From: Sphingosinicella sp.
Lineage (GTDB): Bacteria > Pseudomonadota > Alphaproteobacteria > Sphingomonadales > Sphingomonadaceae
Direction of reading: 5' to 3'
NCBI RefSeq assembly: GCF_013911755.1
Contig: NZ_JACESP010000012.1
Coordinates: 43,830 to 107,829, forward strand
Length of the DNA stretch: 64,000 nt
The translations under genes and the position numbers were made by a program. The notes below the pieces were generated by a model. It made no database searches and had not been told where the DNA came from. It saw only the letters and a list, made by a program, of their open reading frames with translations. Shown piece by piece: positions 57,539-64,000 of the stretch (positions are counted from its first letter, which is position 1; every line of letters begins with the position of its first letter).

Positions 57539-57614
57539 TGGTGACCCCAACGGGACTCGAACCCGTGTTTTCGCCGTGAAAGGGCGACGTCCTAGACCGC
57601 TAGACGATGGGGCC
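57539..57614 (-). tRNA. tRNA-Glu (anticodon UUC)
   Basis: The reverse complement begins GGCCCCATCGTCTAGCGGTC and folds as a cloverleaf. The acceptor stem GGCCCCA pairs with TGGGGTC. The anticodon stem encloses CTTTCAC, anticodon TTC (UUC). The T-arm has GGTTCGA. The 3' CCA is encoded (57539-57541 on the plus strand read TGG). This tRNA is a substrate for the MnmA thiolase encoded at 43-44 kb. Confidence 0.97.
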
Positions 57615-57676
57615 AGCGCCGGTTGAGGCGCCCCCACTAATGGGGTCGTCTCAACGGGTCAAGCCGGATATGCGGC

Positions 57677-59257
57677 TCAGGCTGCCTGGCTTTCCTCCAC
57701 CGGCACGGTGCGGATCAAATAGTCGAATGCGGAGAGTGCCGCCTTCGATCCTTCGCCCATTGCGATCACGATCTGTTTGTAGGGCACGGTGGTGCAATCG
57801 CCCGCGCCGAAGATGCCCGCCTGGCTCGTTTCGCCGCGGTGATCGACCTCGATCTCGCCGCGCGGGGAAAGCGCGACCGCGTCCTTGAGCCACTCCGTGT
57901 TCGGAACGAGGCCGATCTGCACGAAGATGCCTTCCAGCTCGATCTGATGCAGCGCATCGCTGTTGCGGTCCTTGTACGTGAGCGCCGTCACCTTCTGGCC
58001 GTCGCCCAGCACTTCGGTGGTGAGCGCCGAGGTGATGATCTTCACGTTCGGCAGGCTTGCGAGCTTGCGCTGCAGCACGGCATCGGCGCGGAGTTGGCTG
58101 TCGAATTCGATCAGCGTCACATGCGCGACGATACCGGCAAGGTCGATCGCCGCTTCCACGCCCGAGTTGCCTCCGCCGATCACCGCGACGCGCTTGCCCT
58201 TGAACAGCGGGCCGTCGCAGTGTGGGCAGTACGCCACGCCCTTGTTGCGATAGTCGTCCTCGCCCGGCACGTTCATCTGCCGCCAGCGCGCGCCGGTGGC
58301 GAGTACCACGGTCCGCGCTTTCAACGATGCGCCGTTCTCCAGCCGAACCTCGTGCAGACCGCCTGGCACGCGCGCCGGGATCAGCTTTTCGGCCTTCTGC
58401 AGGTTCATGATGTCGACGTCATACTCTTTGACGTGCTGCTCGAGCTGCACCGCGAGCTTTGGGCCTTCGGTATGCTGCACGGAGATGAAGTTCTCGATGC
58501 CCATCGTGTCGAGCACCTGCCCGCCGAATCGCTCGGCCGCGACGCCCACGCGGATGCCCTTGCGCGCCGCATAGATCGCCGCCGCCGCGCCGCCCGGCCC
58601 GCCGCCGACGATAAGCACGTCGAACGGCGCCTTGCCCTTGATCTTCTCGGCCACGCGCGCCTGCGCGCCCGTATCGATCTTCGCGACGATCTGCTCGAGT
58701 TCCATGCGGCCGGAGGCGAACGGTTCGCCGTTCAAAAACACGGTCGGCACCGCCATAACCTTGCGCTCGTCGACCTCGCCCTTGAAGAGCGCACCGTCGA
58801 TCGCGGTATGCTTGATACGCGGATTGAGCACCGCCATCAGGTTCAGCGCCTGCACCACGTCTGGGCAATTCTGGCACGACAGCGAGAAATAGGTTTCGAA
58901 TTCAAAGTCGCCGTCCAGCGCCTTCACCTGTTCGATCACGTCCTGCGCTGCCTTGGAGGGGTGTCCACCGACCTGCAGCAGTGCGAGCACAAGGCTCGTG
59001 AACTCGTGGCCCATTGGGATGCCCGCGAAACGCACGCCGATGTCGGTGCCGACACGGCGGATCATGAAGCTGGGCTTGCGCTTGTCGTCATCCTTGCGGA
59101 CGACGCTCACCTTGTCCGAGAGCGCTGCAATCTCTTCGAGGAGCGTGTTCATCTCCGCGGACTTCGCATCTTCGCCCAGCGACGCCACCAACTCGATCGG
59201 CTGCGTGATGTTTTGCAGATACGCCTTCAGCTGTTGCTTGAGATTGTCGTCCAGCAT
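57677..59257 (-). CDS. ahpF: Alkyl hydroperoxide reductase subunit F
   Basis: A 526-residue flavoprotein that reduces AhpC with NADH. The N-terminal thioredoxin-like pair (about 1-195) has its CxxC in [12 protein letters not shown]. The FAD domain opens [20 protein letters not shown]. The second disulfide is in [11 protein letters not shown], followed by the NAD domain [19 protein letters not shown]. The ATG at 59257 ([14 protein letters not shown]) is standard. It follows ahpC after 89 bases that contain a stem-loop. Confidence 0.97.
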   Translation of the reverse strand: MLDDNLKQQLKAYLQNITQPIELVASLGEDAKSAEMNTLLEEIAALSDKVSVVRKDDDKRKPSFMIRRVGTDIGVRFAGIPMGHEFTSLVLALLQVGGHPSKAAQDVIEQVKALDGDFEFETYFSLSCQNCPDVVQALNLMAVLNPRIKHTAIDGALFKGEVDERKVMAVPTVFLNGEPFASGRMELEQIVAKIDTGAQARVAEKIKGKAPFDVLIVGGGPGGAAAAIYAARKGIRVGVAAERFGGQVLDTMGIENFISVQHTEGPKLAVQLEQHVKEYDVDIMNLQKAEKLIPARVPGGLHEVRLENGASLKARTVVLATGARWRQMNVPGEDDYRNKGVAYCPHCDGPLFKGKRVAVIGGGNSGVEAAIDLAGIVAHVTLIEFDSQLRADAVLQRKLASLPNVKIITSALTTEVLGDGQKVTALTYKDRNSDALHQIELEGIFVQIGLVPNTEWLKDAVALSPRGEIEVDHRGETSQAGIFGAGDCTTVPYKQIVIAMGEGSKAALSAFDYLIRTVPVEESQAA

Positions 59258-59292
59258 GGGTTCGCTCCGGAAAAATTCAATGTGGCCGCGAG

Positions 59293-59324
59293 CTTCCGGA
59301 GGCGGCGTGAACCGCCCCCGGAAG
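59293..59324 (-). terminator. Stem-loop between ahpC and ahpF
   Basis: The arms at 59293-59305 and 59312-59324 pair over 13 positions with one G-U wobble on the minus strand, around a 6-base loop. It starts 22 bases after the ahpC stop and no U-tract adjoins it, so partial termination or processing that leaves more ahpC than ahpF message is likelier than full termination. Confidence 0.55.
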
Positions 59325-59346
59325 ACCCCTGCGACCCAGGGGTTCG

Positions 59347-59910
59347 TTAGATCTTGCCGACGAGGTCGAGCGAGGGAGCGAGCGTCTTCTCGCCCTCTTC
59401 CCACTTCGCCGGGCAGACTTCGCCCGGGTGGCTCACCCAGTACTGCAGCGCCTTGATCTTGCGGAGAAGCTCGGCGGCGTTGCGGCCCACGCCTTCCGGC
59501 GTGATCTCGACGAGCTGGATCGTGCCTTCGGGATCGACGACGAACGTGCCGCGATCGGCGAGGCCAACGCCGGCGCGCAGGATTTCGAAGTTGTTCGAGA
59601 TGTCGTGGTTCTGGTCGCCCAGCATGAAGTAGTTGATCTTACCGATGGCGGGCGAGGTGTCGTGCCAGGCCTTGTGGCAGAAATGCGTGTCGGTGGAGAC
59701 CGAGTAGACCTCTACATTGAGGCTCTGCAGCGTGGGGTAGATGTCGGCGAGGTCTTCGAGCTCGGTCGGGCACACGAAGGTGAAATCGGCCGGGTAGAAA
59801 AAGAAGATCGACCATTTGCCCTTCACGTCCGCGTCCGTCACCTCAACGAACTTGCCCTGTTTGAAGGCCTGCGCTTTGAACGGCTTGATGGGGGTATTAA
59901 CGAGGGACAT
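59347..59910 (-). CDS. ahpC: Alkyl hydroperoxide reductase subunit C (peroxiredoxin)
   Basis: A 187-residue typical 2-Cys peroxiredoxin that destroys hydrogen peroxide, organic peroxides and peroxynitrite. The peroxidatic Cys is in [18 protein letters not shown] and the resolving Cys in [14 protein letters not shown]. Length and ends ([16 protein letters not shown]) are as in E. coli. First gene of ahpC-ahpF. The 100-base gap to recJ upstream should carry its promoter. An OxyR site is expected from the family, but none was recognised with confidence. Confidence 0.98.
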   Translation of the reverse strand: MSLVNTPIKPFKAQAFKQGKFVEVTDADVKGKWSIFFFYPADFTFVCPTELEDLADIYPTLQSLNVEVYSVSTDTHFCHKAWHDTSPAIGKINYFMLGDQNHDISNNFEILRAGVGLADRGTFVVDPEGTIQLVEITPEGVGRNAAELLRKIKALQYWVSHPGEVCPAKWEEGEKTLAPSLDLVGKI

Positions 59911-60014
59911 GTACGCTCCATTGCTGTGGGTTACTTGGGGGATGGTGATCCTTTAGCAACGCACGGAGCGAAGAAGAAATTACTTTTTTGAGACAGACAG
60001 ATTGATATTATCGA

Positions 60015-61805
60015 TCAGTCGGCCCACGCCGCGTCGTCGAGGTGGAGTTCCGCACGCGGCGTCGAGCCCCAATCATCCTGACTCACCCGGCCTGAAACCC
60101 AGAGCCGCCGCCCACCTGCCTGCATCAGCGCTGCGCCGAGCGGCGTATCGACACTTCGAAATGCCACGGCTTTCACGCGCGCACCATCAGCGCCCGCCAG
60201 CATCACGCGGACATGACCCGTGCCGACGATATCCGCCTTCACGACGGAAACCGGCCCCGCCGCCACACGCGGTCCGGGCCAGCCCGCGCCGTAAGGCCCG
60301 GCGGCCTCCAGCGCTTCGGCGAGCGACGGCGTCACGCCAGCAGGCGCCAGCGCGAGATCGAACGAGAGCGCATCCACGGCGCGGGACCGCGTCACATCGC
60401 CCTCCAGCCGCTCGCAAAGGAAGCGGGCGAGATCATCGACGCGCTCGCGCGCCACGGTGACGCCCGCCGCCATCGCGTGGCCGCCGCCCGCGCTGATGAG
60501 GCCCGCGTCGCGTGCTGCGAGCACCGCTGCGCCGAGATCGACGCCGGGGATCGAGCGGCCGGAGCCCTTGCCCGTTCCCCCTTCGTCGATCCCAATAACG
60601 AGCGCGGGCACGCCGAAGCGATCCTTCAGGCGGCTTGCGGCGATACCGATGACGCCGGGATGCCAGCCATCGCCCGCGATCACGGCGACGGGCGCGTTGC
60701 CCGCGCGTTCGCACGCGGCGATGGCTGCTTCCGTCACCAGCGCCTCGATCGCGCGGCGTTCCTCGTTAAGCCGGTTGAGTTCGCCCGCGAGCCCGGCGAG
60801 TTCGTCGCCCTCCCCCGTCAGCAGCCGCACGCCGAGGTCCGCCTGCCCCACGCGCCCGCCCGCGTTGATGCGCGGGCCAAGAGCGAAGCCGAGGTCGGAG
60901 GCGCGCGGCGCGCGTTCCAGCCGCGCCGCAGCTGCAAGCGCGGCCAGCCCGGCGTTGCGCCGCGTCGCCATCACCTTGAGGCCTTGCGAGACGTAGGCGC
61001 GGTTGAGGCCGGTAAGCGGCACCACGTCCGCCACGGTGCCGAGTGCGACGAGATCGAGCAGTTCGGTGAGCCGCGGCTCGGGCCTACCGGCAAACCAGCC
61101 GCGCACGCGCAATTCCCGGTTCACTGCGACGGCGACGAGGAATGCCATGCCGACCGCGGCAAGGTGTCCGAACGCAGCGCCTTCATCCTCGTCGATGCGG
61201 TTGGGGTTCACGATGGCGACGGCGGGCGGCAGCAGTGTCGACGCCTTGTGATGATCGACGACGATCACGTCGAGACCTGCGTCTTTCGCCGCTTCCAGCG
61301 CCTCGAAGCCCTGCGTGCCGCAATCGACGCAGACGACGAGGTCCGCGCCCGCGCGCTTAAGCGCCACCAGCGCCTCCGCCGAGGGGCCGTAGCCTTCGAG
61401 CAGCCTGTCAGGAATATAATGCGAAACCGTGCCGCCGACGGCGCGCAGGAAGCGGATCAGCACCGCCGCGCTCGTCGCCCCGTCCACGTCATAGTCGCCG
61501 AAGATCACGACGGCCTCGCCGCGCGTCACCGCATCGGCGATGCGCGTGGCCGCCGTGTCCATATCCCGGAATATCGAAGGGTCGGGCAGCAGGTCGCGGA
61601 TCGTCGGCTGCGACAGGCTGGCAATATCCTCCACGCGCACGCCGCGCGCGGTGAAGAGCCGCGCGGTCACATCGCTGATGCCGAGCCTTAGCGCATCGGC
61701 GGCATCACCCGGCGGGCCACCCCGCCAGCGCCATTGCCGCCCGCTGATCGAGCGGCTGACGCCGAAGACAAAGGCGTCAGGCGTTGGAACGGCGATGCTC
61801 GCCAC
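60015..61805 (-). CDS. recJ: Single-stranded-DNA exonuclease RecJ
   Basis: A 596-residue 5'-3' exonuclease used in recombination and mismatch repair. The DHH phosphoesterase motifs are VIFGDYDVDGATSAAVLIRF and VIVVDHHKAS. A DHHA1 domain follows with SAGGGHAMAAGVTV, and a C-terminal OB-like domain. The start is GTG at 61805, inside the end of glpX (29-base overlap), so translation is coupled. Length is usual. Confidence 0.95.
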   Translation of the reverse strand: MASIAVPTPDAFVFGVSRSISGRQWRWRGGPPGDAADALRLGISDVTARLFTARGVRVEDIASLSQPTIRDLLPDPSIFRDMDTAATRIADAVTRGEAVVIFGDYDVDGATSAAVLIRFLRAVGGTVSHYIPDRLLEGYGPSAEALVALKRAGADLVVCVDCGTQGFEALEAAKDAGLDVIVVDHHKASTLLPPAVAIVNPNRIDEDEGAAFGHLAAVGMAFLVAVAVNRELRVRGWFAGRPEPRLTELLDLVALGTVADVVPLTGLNRAYVSQGLKVMATRRNAGLAALAAAARLERAPRASDLGFALGPRINAGGRVGQADLGVRLLTGEGDELAGLAGELNRLNEERRAIEALVTEAAIAACERAGNAPVAVIAGDGWHPGVIGIAASRLKDRFGVPALVIGIDEGGTGKGSGRSIPGVDLGAAVLAARDAGLISAGGGHAMAAGVTVARERVDDLARFLCERLEGDVTRSRAVDALSFDLALAPAGVTPSLAEALEAAGPYGAGWPGPRVAAGPVSVVKADIVGTGHVRVMLAGADGARVKAVAFRSVDTPLGAALMQAGGRRLWVSGRVSQDDWGSTPRAELHLDDAAWAD

Positions 61806-62754
61806 GCACCCACCTGACGGTGCCCGAGGACGCGCGCATCACGACCGATTCGGTCGTCACCAGCCCGCCCTTCAGGCGCTTCACGCCATCGAGCAGCGAG
61901 CCGTCGGTCACGCCCGTCGCCGCGAAGATCACGTCGCCCTTGGCCATGTCCTCGGTGTCGTAAATCCGGTCGAGATCGGTGATGCCCCATTTCGCCGCAC
62001 GGCGCCGTTCGTCGTCGTTGCGGAACACGAGCCGGCCCTGGATCTGCCCGCCGACGCAGCGCAGCGCAGCCGCCGCGAGCACGCCTTCCGGCGCCCCGCC
62101 CTGGCCGAGGTAGATATCAACCGTCGTCTCGGGGTTCGTCACCGCGATCACGCCCGCCACGTCGCCATCCGGGATCAGCACGACGCCGCAACCGATCGAC
62201 CGCAGCTCGGCGATCAGCTTCTCGTGGCGTGGGCGGTCGAGCACGCAGGCGATGATCTCGTTGGGCTGCACGCCCTTGGCCTTCGCCAGAGCGTTCACGT
62301 TCTCCGTGATGCTCCTGTCGAGGCTGACGGTATCCTTGGCGTAGCCCGGCCCGATGGCGAGCTTGTCCATATACACGTCGGGCGCATTGAGCAGGCAGCC
62401 CTCCTCGGCGATCGCGAGCACCGCGAGCGCGTTCGGGCCGGCCTTGGCGGTGATGGTCGTGCCTTCCAGCGGATCGAGCGCAATGTCGATCTTCGGACCC
62501 GTGCCGATCGCCGCGCCAACCTTCTCGCCGATATAGAGCATCGGCGCCTCGTCGCGCTCGCCTTCGCCGATCACGATCGTGCCGTCAAAGGCGAGTTCGT
62601 TCAGCGCATCGCGCATCGCATCGACCGCGGCCGCGTCCGCCGCCTTCTCATCGCCGCGTCCCACAAGGTGCGAGGCCGCCATCGCGGCGCATTCCGTCAC
62701 GCGCACCATTTCCAGAACGAGCACGCGCTCCAGCACGTCGCTGCGTTTCACCAT
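61777..62754 (-). CDS. glpX: Class II fructose-1,6-bisphosphatase
   Basis: A 325-residue phosphatase of gluconeogenesis, GlpX type. FDGTIVIGEGERDEAPMLYIG and LDPLEGTTITAKAGPNALAV are the metal and substrate blocks. YMDKLAIGPG and GQGGAPEGVLAAAALRC follow. It sits 55 bases after hom and overlaps recJ by 29 bases. The order hom-glpX-recJ is common in sphingomonads and suggests one operon. Confidence 0.97.
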   Translation of the reverse strand: MVKRSDVLERVLVLEMVRVTECAAMAASHLVGRGDEKAADAAAVDAMRDALNELAFDGTIVIGEGERDEAPMLYIGEKVGAAIGTGPKIDIALDPLEGTTITAKAGPNALAVLAIAEEGCLLNAPDVYMDKLAIGPGYAKDTVSLDRSITENVNALAKAKGVQPNEIIACVLDRPRHEKLIAELRSIGCGVVLIPDGDVAGVIAVTNPETTVDIYLGQGGAPEGVLAAAALRCVGGQIQGRLVFRNDDERRRAAKWGITDLDRIYDTEDMAKGDVIFAATGVTDGSLLDGVKRLKGGLVTTESVVMRASSGTVRWVRGEHRRSNA

Positions 62755-62809
62755 CGGCCTTGAACTCCTGTCGATTCGATTATGCTCAAAGGCTGGTAGC
62801 CGCCTCGCC

Positions 62810-64000
62810 TCAAAAGTCCAGAATATGCATGAGCATCGGTTCGCCGAGCACGCTGGCGCTCGCGCGCATCGCCTCGATGGCGTTGCGGACCGCGCTTTCG
62901 TTCGTTTCGTGCGAAACGATCGCGATGAACACGCCCCCCGCGTCGGCCTGGCCGCGCTGGATCAGGCTGTCGATGGAAACGCCCGCGTCGCGCAGCATGG
63001 CGGCAAGTTCGGCAAGCACCCCCGTCTCGTCGGCGACCGACAGACGCAGGTAGTAGCGCCCTCGGCGGTCTGCCGCCTCGCCCGCGCCGATCGGCTCCAG
63101 ATGGTGCGAAAGCATCGCGAAGGCAGGACCCGCCTCGCCGCGTGCAATGTCGATGAGGTCGGCGACGACGGCGCTTGCCGTCGGCCCCTCGCCCGCGCCG
63201 CGCCCTTCGAAGAACAGTCGCCCGACGAAATTGCCCTCGGCGACCACGGCGTTCAGCGAACCCGTGACCTTGGCGAGCGGGTTGGCGAGCGGGACAAGGC
63301 ATGGATGCACGCGCTGGTGGATGCGGTCGTCAACCACCTCGGCGAGGCCTACCAGGCGCACGCGGAAGCCAAGCTCGGCGGCATGTGCGATGTCTGTGGC
63401 CGCCACCGCGCGTATGCCCGTGGTGCGGACGCTCGCGAAGTCGATCTCGCTGCCGAACGAGAGGCTCGCGAGGATCGCGAGCTTGTGCGCGGCATCGATG
63501 CCGTCGATGTCGAAGGTGGGATCGGCCTCGGCGTAACCCAGCCGCTGCGCCTCCGCGAGCACGTCGCCGAACGCCGCACCCTTCTCCTCCATTTCGGTGA
63601 GGATGTAGTTACAGGTGCCGTTGAGGATGCCATACACGCGGTCGATGCGGTTCGCCGCGGCGCCCTCGCGGATCGCCTTGATGATCGGGATGCCGCCCGC
63701 CACCGCCGCTTCGTACTTCAGCGGCGTGCCCGCCCTCTCCGCGGCGCCCGCGAGTTCGAGGCCGTGGTGGGCGATCATCGCCTTGTTTGCGGTGACGACG
63801 CCCTTGCCGCTTGCGATCGCGCTGCGCACCAGCGCCACCGCCGGGCCATCCGACCCGCCGATCAGTTCCACGATGACATCGACGTCATCGCGCTCGGCAA
63901 GCGACGAGGTATCGTCGACCCACTCGAACCGCGAGAGATCGATACCCCGGTCGCGCGACCGGTCCCGCGCCGAAACCACAACGATCTCGATCGGCCGCCC
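62810..64000 (-). CDS. hom: Homoserine dehydrogenase, 3' part
   Basis: The frame runs off the window edge; 396 codons are visible, and the missing part is the start of the NAD(P) Rossmann fold. The enzyme makes homoserine for threonine and methionine. Visible blocks: GRPIEIVVVSARDR, VIVELIGGSDGPA, GVVTANKAMIAHHG, YEAAVAGGIPIIKAIREG, LNGTCNYILTEM and DPTFDIDGIDAAHKLAIL with catalytic residues. A C-terminal ACT domain (about 75 residues) suggests threonine inhibition. glpX follows after 55 bases. Confidence 0.96.
   Translation of the reverse strand, partial: GRPIEIVVVSARDRSRDRGIDLSRFEWVDDTSSLAERDDVDVIVELIGGSDGPAVALVRSAIASGKGVVTANKAMIAHHGLELAGAAERAGTPLKYEAAVAGGIPIIKAIREGAAANRIDRVYGILNGTCNYILTEMEEKGAAFGDVLAEAQRLGYAEADPTFDIDGIDAAHKLAILASLSFGSEIDFASVRTTGIRAVAATDIAHAAELGFRVRLVGLAEVVDDRIHQRVHPCLVPLANPLAKVTGSLNAVVAEGNFVGRLFFEGRGAGEGPTASAVVADLIDIARGEAGPAFAMLSHHLEPIGAGEAADRRGRYYLRLSVADETGVLAELAAMLRDAGVSIDSLIQRGQADAGGVFIAIVSHETNESAVRNAIEAMRASASVLGEPMLMHILDF

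Noticed and set aside
57539-57614. Attachment-site duplication of the tRNA-Glu end
   Set aside because: No second copy of the tRNA 3' end was found in the adjacent gap.
57839-59350. 503-codon plus-strand frame opposite ahpF
   Set aside because: Shadow of ahpF, whose motifs are complete on the minus strand.

Overview
The window is a piece of a GC-rich alphaproteobacterial chromosome, most probably from the order Sphingomonadales. The grounds are an alphaproteobacterial SciP/DUF1153 regulator, a CIRCE-controlled groESL operon, the mdh-sucC-sucD-sucA-sucB-lpd arrangement, a ZapE/ParA pair, and many proteins of sphingomonad character. Genus cannot be decided from the sequence. Nearly all of it is dense housekeeping sequence with no phage, transposon, CRISPR or rRNA. 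One tRNA gene (Glu, UUC) is present.

Layout. 1-6 kb: the 3' end of an MlaA lipoprotein gene, an Ala/Asp-rich small lipoprotein, groES-groEL with CIRCE, the SppA protease and a small exported protein. 6-17 kb: a TCA/2-oxoacid dehydrogenase block on the minus strand (zapE, mdh, sucC, sucD, sucA, sucB, lpdA), interrupted on the plus strand by a 2OG-Fe(II) oxygenase-like gene and preceded by an orphan ParA ATPase and a hotdog thioesterase. 18-26 kb: a serine beta-lactamase-like lipoprotein, prephenate dehydratase, a membrane-anchored cytochrome c, a DUF418 membrane protein, a LOG-family protein, an extensin-like lipoprotein, a diguanylate cyclase and an FMN L-lactate dehydrogenase. 26-37.7 kb: serC-serA, hisZ, an unusual Cys-rich-domain/esterase fusion, purA, a methyltransferase-like gene, acylphosphatase-aroC-fabI, a YihY/BrkB protein and a CbpA-like DnaJ. 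37.8-40.2 kb: an arsenic operon arsR-arsI-arsC-acr3 with two visible operators. 40.2-44.4 kb: pdxH, a CDF metal exporter, a PhzF-like enzyme, an EEP nuclease-like gene and mnmA. 44.6-47.3 kb: sciP, then a compact set of flagellar switch homologues (a truncated FliF, FliG and FliN). 47.4-53.7 kb: a TonB C-terminal-domain protein, a lone sdhB, an ATP-grasp/CDP-alcohol phosphatidyltransferase/HIT operon and a chemoreceptor. 53.8-64 kb: an ABC-F ATPase, two TetR regulators, tRNA-Glu, ahpC-ahpF, recJ, glpX and the 3' part of hom.

The best candidate for an undescribed system is at 45.1-47.3 kb. It is a three-gene cassette with a half-length FliF that keeps two membrane helices, the third ring-building motif and the FliG-binding tail. 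It is followed by a full-length FliG with all torque-helix charges in register and by a FliN. No FliM, rod, hook, export or stator genes are in the window. It could be a miniature membrane ring/C-ring used for something other than a standard flagellum, or a second switch copy in a flagellated cell. The second candidate is the ATP-grasp/CDP-alcohol phosphatidyltransferase/HIT operon, which looks like a small unassigned phospholipid or phosphodiester pathway. At several convergent gene ends the two stop codons overlap by exactly four bases, which leaves no room for separate terminators.
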